Shown here: positions 22,643 to 31,581 of the stretch, one piece after another
Numbering within the stretch: position 1 is the stretch's first letter
How the letters are laid out: each line of letters opens with the position of its first letter
Assembly (NCBI RefSeq): GCF_902826655.1
Contig: NZ_CADEFR010000040.1
Location: 1 to 34,087 of the forward strand
Direction: 5' to 3'
DNA from: an uncultured Methylibium sp.
GTDB taxonomy: Bacteria > Pseudomonadota > Gammaproteobacteria > Burkholderiales > Burkholderiaceae_C
Length of the DNA stretch: 34,087 nt
Program-made: the position numbers and the translations under genes
Notes under the pieces: model-generated
The model's database searches: none
What the model was told of the DNA's origin: nothing
The model's input: the letters and a program-made list of their open reading frames with translations, nothing else

Positions 22643-24082
22643 TCAGCGTGGGGCGGTGCGCCGGTAGGCCTCCAGGAAGGCCGGCGCCGAAGGCCCGTCC
22701 GGGTCGAACGCCTCGACCGGCTGCTTGGCGGTGGTGAAGCGCCCGGTCACCGCTGCGGGCTGCGAGGCCGCGCGCGCCAGCATGTTCTGGCGCATCACAT
22801 CGATGCGCTCGCTGGCGCACTGGCCGCGCAGGATGCCGTTCATCGAGGCCCGGTGAGCGAACGCCGAGCTCACGACGTTGGCACCGGCGCGGGCGCCGGC
22901 CTCGAACGAGCCGCCGCCGCGCGGCATCTTCGTGATCGCGTTGAACATGTAGGCCGTCGCGCCGTCGTAGTGCCGGTCGTAGGCCCACGCCTGCGTGCGC
23001 TCGACGACGATCGGATCGGTCTCGCTGCGGTCCACGGTGCCGTCGCGCTTGACGCTCGTGAAGCGGATCGCGCGGCCGACCGGTTCGCGGATGAAGGCAC
23101 GGCACTCGTCGGAGAAGGCCTCGAAGTACGAGGCGACGAACAAGGAAAAGAAGCTGTCGTAGCGGTAGAGCACGTCGAAGCGGCCGGCGGCCAGCACCTC
23201 GACCATGTCCTCGAACGTGGCGACCGGGTTGCGCTGCTCGCGCGGGGCGAACTGCGCCATGGAGACGCGCCAGCGCCCGTCGGCGGGAGCGGCCTCCAGG
23301 AAGCAGTCGCCGGCGTCCCTGCAGCGGTAATCGAGCGGCATCCGGCCCAGCGCGAAGCGGATCTGCTTCACCGCGCGGCACTGCTGCGCGTACTGCGCCG
23401 CCACCGTCTCGGCCAGTGCGGTGTAGTTGGTGATGAGCGAGACATCGCTGTCGAGCACGCGCAAGTTCACCGGCTCGATCAGCAGTGTCGGCCTGTCCTC
23501 GCAGCGCCCCTGGTGGTCCAGGCGCACGCGGCTGTAGAGGTCGGTGATCCGGATCGCGACGTTGGCGCCGCGGTCGAACGCGGTGGCCACCGCGCCGTCG
23601 CGCAGCACCCAGCCCTCGGCGCGCTGCATCGCGCCTTCGTAGCCGTACTTGTTGGCGGTGATCGCCGACTCGAACGTCACCCGCAGCACCTGCAGCTGCG
23701 GGCAGCGGCGCTCGAGCACCGGGCGCAGCGCCGCCATCGGCTCGGCGATCGGCAGGTCGCGTCCCGAGCGCGAGCTCGCGTAGGCGTCGAGCCGGTTCTG
23801 CGGCGTGTCGGTGAAGCGGATGTCCACCTGCATCGACTCGGCGCAGATGCCGCGGAAGCTCGCGGTCAGCCCCCATTGGCGGCGCTCGGCGAGGTGGGCG
23901 ATGAAGCTGCCGGGCGGCGCGTTGGCGGCCGGGTTGGCCATCGTCGTCACCTGGTAGTTGCCGACGACCGAACTGCCGTCGCTCGGCACGGGCTGGGCGG
24001 ATGTTCCAGCGGCGGCGAGCAGCGCGGCAGCGCCCGCGCAGGCGGCCGCGGTGCGGCGGAGAAGAACTGCCGGTCTCGACAT
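22643..24082 (-). CDS. Exported protein of unknown function
   Basis: The protein has 479 residues. Residues 1-29 are a signal peptide (RRTAAACAGAAALLAAAGTSAQ), so it is periplasmic or secreted. No domain is recognised. The mature part has several cysteines (ICAESM, RRCPQL, GRCEDRP, QQCRAV, DYRCRDAGDCFLE, SDECRAF, GQCASER), an even spread that suggests disulfides. The GTVDRSETDPIVVERTQAWAYDRHYDGATAYMFNA region and the RGGGSFEAGARAGANV segment are distinctive. The ATG at 24082 has TGGAG upstream. It lies 72 bp from the small exported protein (convergent) and 73 bp downstream of the LysE-type gene on the same strand. Confidence 0.8.
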   Translation of the reverse strand: MSRPAVLLRRTAAACAGAAALLAAAGTSAQPVPSDGSSVVGNYQVTTMANPAANAPPGSFIAHLAERRQWGLTASFRGICAESMQVDIRFTDTPQNRLDAYASSRSGRDLPIAEPMAALRPVLERRCPQLQVLRVTFESAITANKYGYEGAMQRAEGWVLRDGAVATAFDRGANVAIRITDLYSRVRLDHQGRCEDRPTLLIEPVNLRVLDSDVSLITNYTALAETVAAQYAQQCRAVKQIRFALGRMPLDYRCRDAGDCFLEAAPADGRWRVSMAQFAPREQRNPVATFEDMVEVLAAGRFDVLYRYDSFFSLFVASYFEAFSDECRAFIREPVGRAIRFTSVKRDGTVDRSETDPIVVERTQAWAYDRHYDGATAYMFNAITKMPRGGGSFEAGARAGANVVSSAFAHRASMNGILRGQCASERIDVMRQNMLARAASQPAAVTGRFTTAKQPVEAFDPDGPSAPAFLEAYRRTAPR

Positions 24083-24155
24083 GCCACGACTCCACGCAAG
24101 GGGTGGCCGGCAGTGTAGGCGCCCGCCACCTTTCCAGACCGCCCGCAGGCAGCCG

Positions 24156-24788
24156 CTACGGCGGGCTGCGCCGGAATCCCGCCAGCAGGGCGCCGGCCAG
24201 CACGAACAGGCTGCCGAACACGCGGTTGATCCACCGGACCTGGCGCGGATCGCGCAGCGTGCGCAACAGGCGCGCGGCCAGCGCGGTGTAGAAGCCCATC
24301 ACCACCAGGTCGGTGAAGCCCAGCGTCGCGGCGATCACCAGGTACTGCGGCGCGAGCGGCGCCGCCAGGTCAAGGAACTGCGGCACCACCGCCAGCAGGA
24401 AGACCGTGCCCTTGGGGTTGACCGCGTTGATGGCCCAGCCGCGCAGGATCAGCGCGCGCGCCGAGGGCAGGGCGGCGTCGGTCGCGGCCTCGACCAGCGG
24501 CCGGGCCGGCGCCCGCCACTGCTGCACGCCCAGCCACACGAGGTAGGCCACGCCGGCCCACTTGACCAGCGTGAAGGCGGTCGCCGAGGTGGCAATCAGC
24601 GCTCCCAGCCCCAGGCCGACGAACAGCACCTGGGTCCAGATACCCAGCACCAGCCCGATCGTCATCGCGTAGCCGCGCGCGAAGCCGCAGCGCGCGCCCG
24701 CGCTCATGGCCGCCACCGCGCCCGGGCCGGGCGAGAGGCTGATGGCCCAGGCGGCCAGGAAGAAGGGGAGCCAGACGGACAGGTCCAT
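24156..24788 (-). CDS. LysE/RhtB family amino-acid exporter
   Basis: The protein has 210 residues, with about six hydrophobic segments. The family signature SLSPGPGAVAAMSAGARCG lies at the N-terminus, and INAVNPKGTVFLLAVVPQF in the middle. Family members export amino acids such as lysine, homoserine or threonine across the inner membrane using the proton gradient; the substrate here cannot be assigned. The length is normal. The ATG at 24788 has GGGGGAGG-like purines in the divergent leader only weakly placed. It diverges from the HD-GYP gene with 122 bp between the starts. Confidence 0.93.
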   Translation of the reverse strand: MDLSVWLPFFLAAWAISLSPGPGAVAAMSAGARCGFARGYAMTIGLVLGIWTQVLFVGLGLGALIATSATAFTLVKWAGVAYLVWLGVQQWRAPARPLVEAATDAALPSARALILRGWAINAVNPKGTVFLLAVVPQFLDLAAPLAPQYLVIAATLGFTDLVVMGFYTALAARLLRTLRDPRQVRWINRVFGSLFVLAGALLAGFRRSPP

Positions 24789-24910
24789 GGGGGAGGCGCA
24801 AGCGGGGACGGATCGACTGTAGCGGCGCCGCCGTGAGGGCGCTCAAGGACGGCGGCGATCTGCCGAAACAGGGGTGGGGTCAGGGCTAGTCGCCCGGCTC
24901 CACCACAGCC

Positions 24911-26251
24911 ATGCACGACAGCACGACTCACGGTCCTATCGTCGACATCCGGCAGTTGCGGATCGGCCTGCACGTCCACCTGGATCTCGGGTGGATGCAG
25001 CATCCCTTCCCGCTCAACAGCTTCCGGATCGCCAGCGAGGAACAGCTCCAGACCCTGCGCGGACTGGGGCTGGAGCACGTGCGCATCCTGCCGCAGCGCA
25101 GCGACGTCGAGCCGCTGCGCGCGCTGGTCGATGCCGGCGCGCTGGCGGCTGCCGACGCCGGCCCGGCGGCCCAGCCGGTGGTCGTCGCGCCGCCGCCGGC
25201 CGCCCCGGTCGAGACGCCCGAGCAGGCCCAGGCCCGCCGGCGCCGCGAGGCGCTGGAGGCCGAGCTGGCCTGCGCCCACCAGGCCGAGCGGCAGTACGCC
25301 GAGGCCGGGCGTGCGCTCAAGCGCAGCTTCGAGCTCGCGATCAGCCAGCCGGCCGCGGCCCGCGAGCATTGCGAGACCCACATGAACGGGCTGCTCGGCA
25401 AGCTGCTGGGCGCCGACGAGATGGCGATCCGCCTGCTGAGCGAAGGCGCGGGCGACCGCGCCTCGCTGCACGCGGTCAACGTGACGGTGCTGTCGCTGCT
25501 GCTCGGCAAGCAGCTCGGCCTGTCGAAGGAAGACATGTTCGACCTGGGCACGGGCGCGATGCTGCACGACGTGGGCAAGCTCGAGCTGCCCGACCGCGTG
25601 CGCTGGCTGGACCCGATGACGCCGGGCGTGTCGAACGCCGAGCGGCAGTTCTACCAGGACCATGTCTCGCACGGCGTGACCATCGGCCGCAAGATGGGCC
25701 TGATGCCCGGCGCGCTGCTGGTGCTGGCGCAGCACCACGAGCTGGCCGACGGCAGCGGCTTCCCGCTGAAGCTGGCGGGCGAGAAGATCAGCCCGGCCGC
25801 GCGCATCGTCGCGCTGATCAACCGCTACGACAACCTCTGCAATCCGGCCACGCCCTCGCAGGCGCTGACGCCGCACGAGGCACTGGCGCTGATCTACGGC
25901 CAGATGAAGGCGCGCTTCGACAGCGCCGTGTTCGGCGCCTTCATCCGCATGATGGGCGTGTACCCGCCGGGCTCGGTGGTGCAGCTGAGCGACGACCGCT
26001 ACGGCATGGTCGTCACGGTCAACGCCGCGCGTCCGCTGAAGCCCTGCGTGCTGGTGCACGACCCGAAGCAGTCGCGCGACACCGCGCTGCCGCTGGACCT
26101 GGAGCGCACGCCCGAGCTCGGCATCCGCCGCAGCCTCAAGCCGCAGCACCTGCCGCGCGCCACGCTCGACTACCTGTCGCCGCGCACGCGCACCTGCTAC
26201 TTCTTCGAGCCCGCGCGCGAGATGTTCGCGATGGGCGAGGCGGTCGCATGA
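24911..26251 (+). CDS. HD-GYP domain cyclic-di-GMP phosphodiesterase, degenerate GYP
   Basis: The protein has 446 residues. An N-terminal DUF3391 domain (about 8-150) is typical of these enzymes. The HD-GYP domain follows: HD at His219-Asp220 (MLHDVGKLELP) and HHE at 275-277. The GYP motif reads DGSGFP (280-285) in place of the usual DGxGYP, and the first part HHERxDG is HHELADG. Metal ligands appear kept, so hydrolysis of cyclic-di-GMP is plausible but not certain. The stop overlaps the next gene's ATG (ATGA), so it is translationally coupled to a GGDEF-EAL protein. No signal peptide or membrane segment is seen. Confidence 0.9.
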   Translation: MHDSTTHGPIVDIRQLRIGLHVHLDLGWMQHPFPLNSFRIASEEQLQTLRGLGLEHVRILPQRSDVEPLRALVDAGALAAADAGPAAQPVVVAPPPAAPVETPEQAQARRRREALEAELACAHQAERQYAEAGRALKRSFELAISQPAAAREHCETHMNGLLGKLLGADEMAIRLLSEGAGDRASLHAVNVTVLSLLLGKQLGLSKEDMFDLGTGAMLHDVGKLELPDRVRWLDPMTPGVSNAERQFYQDHVSHGVTIGRKMGLMPGALLVLAQHHELADGSGFPLKLAGEKISPAARIVALINRYDNLCNPATPSQALTPHEALALIYGQMKARFDSAVFGAFIRMMGVYPPGSVVQLSDDRYGMVVTVNAARPLKPCVLVHDPKQSRDTALPLDLERTPELGIRRSLKPQHLPRATLDYLSPRTRTCYFFEPAREMFAMGEAVA

Positions 26252-28719
26252 GCCTTCCTCCGCCGGTCTGGCAACCGCTGATCGACAGCCTGCTCGAAGC
26301 CGTCTGTCTGGTCGACCCGCTCGGGCTGCGCGTCGTCGCGGCCAACGAGGCGGCGGCGGCGCTGTTCGGCGAGGCTCCGGGCGCGCTGGTCGGCCGGCCG
26401 GTGGTCGACCTGGTGGCGACGCCGGAAGACGAGTGCTTCTGGGAAGACATGGCCGCGGGCCGCTCGCGCCCCGACGGCCCGCAGATCCACTCCGACAGCT
26501 TCGTGCGCCACGCCGACGGCCGCATGCTGCCGGTCGAGCGCCGCGTCGACCGCGTCTGGATGCGGCCCGGCCAGGCGATCTACGTGCTGGGCCTGCGCGA
26601 CCAGAGCGCCCAGCGCCAGGCCGAGGACGAGCTGGAGAAGCTGGTCGCCGAACTGCGCGCCACGCTGGAGTCGACCGCCGAGGGCATCCTCGTCACCGAC
26701 CTGCACGGCGCGATCCGCGGCTGCAACCAGCTCTTCGCGCGGCTGTGGGACCTGCCCGAGGAGCTGCTGACCCAGCACGACGACAGCGCGATCCTCGAAT
26801 GGATGCGCGGCCAGGTGGTCGACGCCGATCGGTTCAGCGCCAGGCTGCGCGAACTGGACGAGGCGCCGCTGCTGCGCGCCAGCGACGTGCTGCGGCTGCG
26901 CTCGGGCCGCGTGCTGGAACGCGTGACGCTGCCGCAGTACGGCCGCGGCCGGCCGATCGGGCGCGTCTGCTCGTTCCGCGACATCACCGAGCAGCTGGCC
27001 AGCGCCGCGCGCCTGCAGCTGGCGGCGCAGGTCTTCGAGTCCAGCCTGGACGCGATCTTCGTCACCGACGGCGCGCACCGCATCGTCGCGGCCAACGCCA
27101 GCTGCGAGCGCATCACCGGCCTGTCGCGCGAGCGCATCGTCGGCCTGACGACCGAGGCCCTGCTGTGCCACCCCAGCGCCGCGCCGGGCTGGTTCGAGCC
27201 GCTGCGCGCCTGCCTGGAAGAGAAGGGCGTCTGGGAGGGCGAGCTGTGGCACCGCCGGCCCGACGGCAGCACGCTGCCGGGGCAGGTCTCGCTGGTGCGC
27301 ATGGACCCGGCCGGCGCCGAGCCCGCCGAGGTCGGCGCGGGCGTGCGCCACGTCGGCTTCTTCAAGGACCTGACCGAGACGGTGGCCGCGCACAAGCGCA
27401 TCGAGGAGCTGGCCTTCACCGACGCGCTGACCGGCCTGCCGAACCGCGTGATGCTGACCGAGCGGCTCGAGTTCGCGCTGGCGATGTCGCAGCGCCATCG
27501 CATGCCCTTCGCGCTGCTGTTCCTGGACCTGGACCGCTTCAAGCAGATCAACGATTCGCTGGGCCACCTGTTCGGCGACCGCGTGCTGGTCGAGGTGGCC
27601 GAGCGCCTGAAGACCTGCGTGCGCCAGGTCGACATGGTGGCGCGCCTGGGCGGCGACGAGTTCGTGATGCTGCTGAACCAGACCGACGCGCGCGGCGCCG
27701 AGACCACGGCGCGCCGCGTGCTGGAGGTGCTGGGCCAGCCCTTCGTGCTGGAGGGCATGAGCTTCTCGGTCACCGCGAGCATCGGCATCGCGATGTACCC
27801 GAACGACGGCGAGTCGATGAACGACCTCATCAAGAACGCCGACGCCGCGATGTACCGCGTGAAGGAGCGCGGCCGCGCGGGCTTCCGCTTCTACCAGCCG
27901 CAGATGAACGTGGACCTGCTGGCGCGCATGAAGCTCGACCATGCGATGCGCGTCGCGCTCGAGCGCGGCGACTTCCGGCTGCACTACCAGCCGCAGGTCG
28001 AGATCGCGAGCGGCCGCGTCATCGGCGCCGAGGCGCTGCTGCGCTGGCGCGACGCCGACCTGGGCGACATCTCGCCCGGCGAGTTCATCCCGGTGGCCGA
28101 GGAGAGCGGCTTCATCGTCGCGCTGGGCGACTGGGTGCTGGGCGAGGCGGTGCGCCAGGGCGCGCGCTGGCAGGCCGAGGGGAGGCCGGTGGTGGTGTCG
28201 GTCAACGTGTCGGCGCTGCAGTTCCAGCAGGTCGACTTCGTCGAGCGCGTCGCCGCGGTGCTGGCCGCGTCGCAGCTGCCGGCCGCGCTGCTGGAGCTGG
28301 AGCTGACCGAGTCGATCCTGATCCGCGACGCCGACGAGGCGCTGCAGCGCCTGCGTGCGCTCGACCGCCTGGGCGTGCAGATGGCGATCGACGACTTCGG
28401 CACCGGCTACTCCAGCCTGGGCTACCTGAAGCGCTTCCCGATCAAGAAGCTCAAGATCGACCGCAGCTTCATCAAGGGCCTGCCGGGCGACGAGAGCGAC
28501 GCCGGCATCGCGCAGGCGGTGGTGCAGCTGGCGCGCGCGCTGCGACTGCGCGTGATCGCCGAGGGCGTGGAGACGCCGGCGCAGCGCGACTTCCTGCTGC
28601 GCGCCGGCTGCGACGAGTTCCAGGGCTTCCTGTTCGCCGCGGCGCTGTCGGTGCCGGAGTTCGAGGCCCGCACGGCCGGGCTGCTGGGCGCGTCGCAACC
28701 GGAGCGCGCGACCGCCTGA
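26248..28719 (+). CDS. PAS-GGDEF-EAL protein for cyclic-di-GMP turnover
   Basis: The protein has 823 residues and is cytoplasmic. Three PAS-like sensor regions lie at about 8-120, 133-248 and 255-375. The GGDEF domain (about 385-550) has an intact RLGGDEF (active site 468-472) and an inhibitory RxxD site at Arg459-Asp462, five residues before it. The EAL domain (about 560-810) has EALLRW at 595-600, and DDFGTGYSSL, with catalytic residues in place. Both synthesis and hydrolysis of cyclic-di-GMP are therefore possible, chosen by PAS signals. The ATG at 26248 overlaps the HD-GYP stop, and upstream in-frame reading belongs to the HD-GYP gene's strand shadow. Confidence 0.96.
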   Translation: MSLPPPVWQPLIDSLLEAVCLVDPLGLRVVAANEAAAALFGEAPGALVGRPVVDLVATPEDECFWEDMAAGRSRPDGPQIHSDSFVRHADGRMLPVERRVDRVWMRPGQAIYVLGLRDQSAQRQAEDELEKLVAELRATLESTAEGILVTDLHGAIRGCNQLFARLWDLPEELLTQHDDSAILEWMRGQVVDADRFSARLRELDEAPLLRASDVLRLRSGRVLERVTLPQYGRGRPIGRVCSFRDITEQLASAARLQLAAQVFESSLDAIFVTDGAHRIVAANASCERITGLSRERIVGLTTEALLCHPSAAPGWFEPLRACLEEKGVWEGELWHRRPDGSTLPGQVSLVRMDPAGAEPAEVGAGVRHVGFFKDLTETVAAHKRIEELAFTDALTGLPNRVMLTERLEFALAMSQRHRMPFALLFLDLDRFKQINDSLGHLFGDRVLVEVAERLKTCVRQVDMVARLGGDEFVMLLNQTDARGAETTARRVLEVLGQPFVLEGMSFSVTASIGIAMYPNDGESMNDLIKNADAAMYRVKERGRAGFRFYQPQMNVDLLARMKLDHAMRVALERGDFRLHYQPQVEIASGRVIGAEALLRWRDADLGDISPGEFIPVAEESGFIVALGDWVLGEAVRQGARWQAEGRPVVVSVNVSALQFQQVDFVERVAAVLAASQLPAALLELELTESILIRDADEALQRLRALDRLGVQMAIDDFGTGYSSLGYLKRFPIKKLKIDRSFIKGLPGDESDAGIAQAVVQLARALRLRVIAEGVETPAQRDFLLRAGCDEFQGFLFAAALSVPEFEARTAGLLGASQPERATA

Positions 28720-28742
28720 GCGCTGTCGACATCGGCGCGAGA

Positions 28743-28758
28743 CTGTATGAAAATACAG
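28743..28758 (+). promoter_or_regulatory. LexA (SOS) box
   Basis: CTGTATGAAAATACAG is an exact CTGT-N8-ACAG site, 7 bp before the ATG of the radical SAM gene. It occupies the place of the ribosome-binding site, so repression would act at or next to the start of transcription, and the mRNA may have a very short leader. Confidence 0.88.
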
Positions 28759-28765
28759 TATTGCC

Positions 28766-29863
28766 ATGAGCCGAGCCGACGACCCGTCCCGCATCGACCC
28801 GATCAAGGGCCGCGGCACGCCGGTGCGCATCGCGCACCGCTACGAGCGAGACCTGCGCGAGGCCGTCGACGACGGCTGGGAAGCGCCGCCCGGGGAGGGC
28901 GAGCCGCCGCCCCCCGCGACCTTCGTGACCGAGGAGCGGGCGCGCACGGTGATCAGCCGCAACGACTCGCCCGACATTCCCTTCGACATCGCGCTCAACC
29001 CCTACCGCGGCTGCGAGCACGGCTGCATCTACTGCTATGCGCGGCCGACCCACAGCTACCTGGACCTGTCGCCGGGGCTGGACTTCGAGACGCGGCTGGT
29101 GGCCAAGGTCAACGTCGTCGAGCGGCTGCGCGCCGAGCTGTCGGCGCGCGGCCATGTGCCGAGCCCCATCAACATCGGCTCGGCCACCGACGCCTACCAG
29201 CCGATCGAGCGCCGGCTGCGGCTGACGCGCGGCGTGCTGGAGCTGCTGACCGCCTGCGAGCACCCGTTCACGCTGGTCACCAAGTCGGCCGGCATCGAGC
29301 GCGACCTCGACCTCATCGCCCCGGCCGCGCGGCGACGACAGGCGCTGGTCTTCGTCAGCGTCACCACGCTCGACGCCGGGCTCGCGCGTCGCCTGGAGCC
29401 GCGCGCGACGACGCCGCTGCGGCGCCTGCAGGCCGTGCGGCGCCTGGCCGAGGCCGGCGTGCCGGTGGGCGTGAACGTCGCGCCCATCATTCCCTTCGTC
29501 AACGAGCCCGAGATCGAGCGCATCGTCGAGGCCGCGGCGGCGCACGGCGCCCACTCCATCCACTACACGGTGCTGCGCCTGCCCTGGGAGGTGGCGCCGC
29601 TGTTCCGCCAGTGGCTGGACCAGCACCTGCCCGACCGCGCCGGGCGCGTGATGGCGCGCGTGCAGGACATGCGCGGCGGCAAGGACTACGACGCCGACTA
29701 CGCCTCGCGCATGAAGGGCGCGGGCCTGTGGGCCGAGCTGATCCGCCAGCGCGTGCTCAAGGCGGCGGCGCGGCACGGCCTGTCGCGCGAGACACCGGCC
29801 CTCGACCGCAGCCGCTTCCGGCCGCCTGCGGCCGACGCGGCGCAGCACGAGCTGTTCGGCTGA
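28766..29863 (+). CDS. PA0069 family radical SAM protein (SplB-like)
   Basis: The protein has 365 residues. The radical SAM cluster is Cys83-x3-Cys87-x2-Cys90 in RGCEHGCIYCYARP, which holds the [4Fe-4S] cluster that cleaves S-adenosylmethionine. INIGSATDAYQPIERRL and FTLVTKSAGIERDLDLI match the SplB-like family. The family is related to spore photoproduct lyase, which repairs thymine dimers, but its own substrate is unproven. The Pseudomonas homologue PA0069 is, as I recall, part of the LexA regulon, which agrees with the LexA box here. A DNA repair role is inferred. The ATG at 28766 has no clear ribosome-binding site, because the LexA box covers that place. Confidence 0.93.
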   Translation: MSRADDPSRIDPIKGRGTPVRIAHRYERDLREAVDDGWEAPPGEGEPPPPATFVTEERARTVISRNDSPDIPFDIALNPYRGCEHGCIYCYARPTHSYLDLSPGLDFETRLVAKVNVVERLRAELSARGHVPSPINIGSATDAYQPIERRLRLTRGVLELLTACEHPFTLVTKSAGIERDLDLIAPAARRRQALVFVSVTTLDAGLARRLEPRATTPLRRLQAVRRLAEAGVPVGVNVAPIIPFVNEPEIERIVEAAAAHGAHSIHYTVLRLPWEVAPLFRQWLDQHLPDRAGRVMARVQDMRGGKDYDADYASRMKGAGLWAELIRQRVLKAAARHGLSRETPALDRSRFRPPAADAAQHELFG

Positions 29864-29867
29864 GGCC

Positions 29868-30536
29868 TCAGGTCTCGTCGAGCTGCCGCAGCGCGGCGGC
29901 CCGGGCCTCCGACCGCAGCCGGCCGCAGACCACGAAGGACCCGATCACGCACACGATCACCAGCAGCTTGAAGCCGACCAGCAGCCAGCCGGCCAGCGCA
30001 CCGGTGTAGCTGTACTTCTGGGCCCAGCCGACGGTCTCGGTGAAGCGGATGCCGGGGATCGCGTCGAACAGGTGCCAGAGGTAGAGGTCGGCGTAGCGTG
30101 TCGCGCAGCCCTCGGCATGGGGCACGGCGGGCTGCATCGAGATCCAGTCCAGGCGCTCGCAGGCGCAGCTCAGCGCACCGAAGACGACGACCGCGAACGC
30201 GGCCAGGGCCACCGACAGCGAGGTCGGGAAGGCGATGCCCTGCTGGGGCAGGGCGCGCAGGACGTCCTCGTTGGTCATCAAGGCCGCGTAGACCAGCAGG
30301 GCCACCGCGGCGACGACCACCGCAGCGATCCCAATCCACGGCGCCGGCCGGGCGAGCGCCCAGTTGAGGGCCTGGCCGACCCAGGCGATGGGCCACAGCA
30401 CCAGCAGGGTGGCCAGCGCATAGGCCAGCGCGACCGCCAGGCGGCTGGCCCGAAGCACCTGTCGCAGGGCCGCGACCAGCCCGGCGGCGACCCGCCGCAG
30501 GCCGCTGGCCGTCGCCGTCGGGCCGGACTCTTCCAT
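29868..30536 (-). CDS. Four-segment membrane protein of unknown function
   Basis: The protein has 222 residues from the chosen start MEESGPTATASG. Hydrophobic segments are at about 30-55 (LAVALAYALATLLVLWPIAWV), 68-88, 106-127 and 185-212 (WLLVGFKLLVIVCVIGSFVVCG). Cysteines occur in ALSCACERLDW and in EGCATRY, which could be exposed on one face. No family is recognised. Upstream ATGs at 30608 and 30602 in frame would extend it into the leader of corA and look less likely. It converges on the radical SAM gene with a gap of four bases and diverges from corA. Confidence 0.75.
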   Translation of the reverse strand: MEESGPTATASGLRRVAAGLVAALRQVLRASRLAVALAYALATLLVLWPIAWVGQALNWALARPAPWIGIAAVVVAAVALLVYAALMTNEDVLRALPQQGIAFPTSLSVALAAFAVVVFGALSCACERLDWISMQPAVPHAEGCATRYADLYLWHLFDAIPGIRFTETVGWAQKYSYTGALAGWLLVGFKLLVIVCVIGSFVVCGRLRSEARAAALRQLDET

Positions 30537-30597
30537 GGCGGCGATTGTGCGGTCGGGGCGGGCTTTGCGGGCGCCGACGCCGAACGCACAATCGCCC

Positions 30598-31563
30598 ATG
30601 CTCATCAACTGCGTGGCCTACCAGGACGGCAGCAAGCTGGCCGACCTGACGGTCGACCAGGTCAGCGACTACATCTCGCGACCGGACTGCTTCGTCTGGG
30701 TCGCGCTGCAGGACGCGAGCGCGGCCGAACTCGAGGTGATGCGCCGCGAGTTCGGCCTGCACGAACTGGCGGTCGAGGACGCGGCGCACGGCCACCAGCG
30801 CCCGAAGATCGAGGAGTACGGCGACTCGATCTTCGCCGTGCTCCACCTGGTCGAGGCGAACGAGCACGAGCTCAACGTCGGCGAGGTCGACGTCTTCGTC
30901 GGCCGCAACTACGTGCTGTCGGTGCGCAACCGCAGCACCCAGGGCTTCCTCGGCGTGCGCGACCGCTGCGAGCGCGAACCGCATCTGCTGAGGCACGGCG
31001 CCGGCTTCGTGCTCTACGCGCTGATGGACGCGGTGGTCGACCGCTACTTCCCGATCATCGACACGCTGGAGTCGCAGCTCGAGACGATCGAGGAGCAGAT
31101 CTTCGTCAAGGGCACGGCCAAGAGCAACATCGAGCGGCTCTACGACCTGAAGCGCCGCGTGATGGTGCTCAAGCATGCGGTCGCGCCGCTGCTCGAGGCC
31201 GCCGGCAAGCTGCACGGCGGGCGGGTGCCGCACATGTGCGCCGGGACGCAGGAGTACTTCCGCGACGTGGTCGATCACCTGACGCGCATCAACAGCTCGA
31301 TCGAGTCGATCCGCGACACGGTGGGCACCGCGATCCACGTGAACCTGTCGATGGTGGCTATCGAGGAGAGCGAGATCACCAAGCGCCTGGCGGCCTGGGC
31401 CGGCATCTTCGCCGTGGCCACCGCCTTCGCCGGCATCTGGGGCATGAACTTCGAGTTCATGCCCGAGCTGAAGTGGCGCTGGGGCTACCCGCTGGCGCTG
31501 GCCGCGATCACCGCGGCCTGCGGCCTGGTGGCCTGGCGGTTCCGGCGCGCCGGCTGGCTCTGA
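30598..31563 (+). CDS. corA: CorA family magnesium/cobalt transporter
   Basis: The protein has 321 residues. A long soluble N-terminal domain (to about 255) is followed by two membrane helices at about 263-285 and 296-314. The GMN signature at 282-284 (IWGMNFEFMPEL) marks the pore entrance and selects hydrated magnesium. Family members form pentameric channels in the inner membrane, gated by cytoplasmic magnesium. The length is normal. The ATG at 30598 gives MLINCVAYQDG, the usual family start; no strong ribosome-binding site is visible. It diverges from a small membrane protein with 61 bp between starts and ends 18 bp from the dnaJ stop (convergent). Confidence 0.95.
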   Translation: MLINCVAYQDGSKLADLTVDQVSDYISRPDCFVWVALQDASAAELEVMRREFGLHELAVEDAAHGHQRPKIEEYGDSIFAVLHLVEANEHELNVGEVDVFVGRNYVLSVRNRSTQGFLGVRDRCEREPHLLRHGAGFVLYALMDAVVDRYFPIIDTLESQLETIEEQIFVKGTAKSNIERLYDLKRRVMVLKHAVAPLLEAAGKLHGGRVPHMCAGTQEYFRDVVDHLTRINSSIESIRDTVGTAIHVNLSMVAIEESEITKRLAAWAGIFAVATAFAGIWGMNFEFMPELKWRWGYPLALAAITAACGLVAWRFRRAGWL

Positions 31564-31581
31564 GCCCGGCGCGCCGCGGCG

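Noticed and set aside
24874-26247. In-frame 5' extension of the GGDEF-EAL gene by 458 codons
   Set aside because: This stretch is the HD-GYP gene in another frame; the ATGA overlap at 26248 is a much better start.
26197-28830. An 877-codon minus-strand open frame opposite the GGDEF-EAL gene
   Set aside because: The sense strand encodes intact PAS, GGDEF and EAL motifs, while the antisense translation is low-complexity with no recognisable feature.
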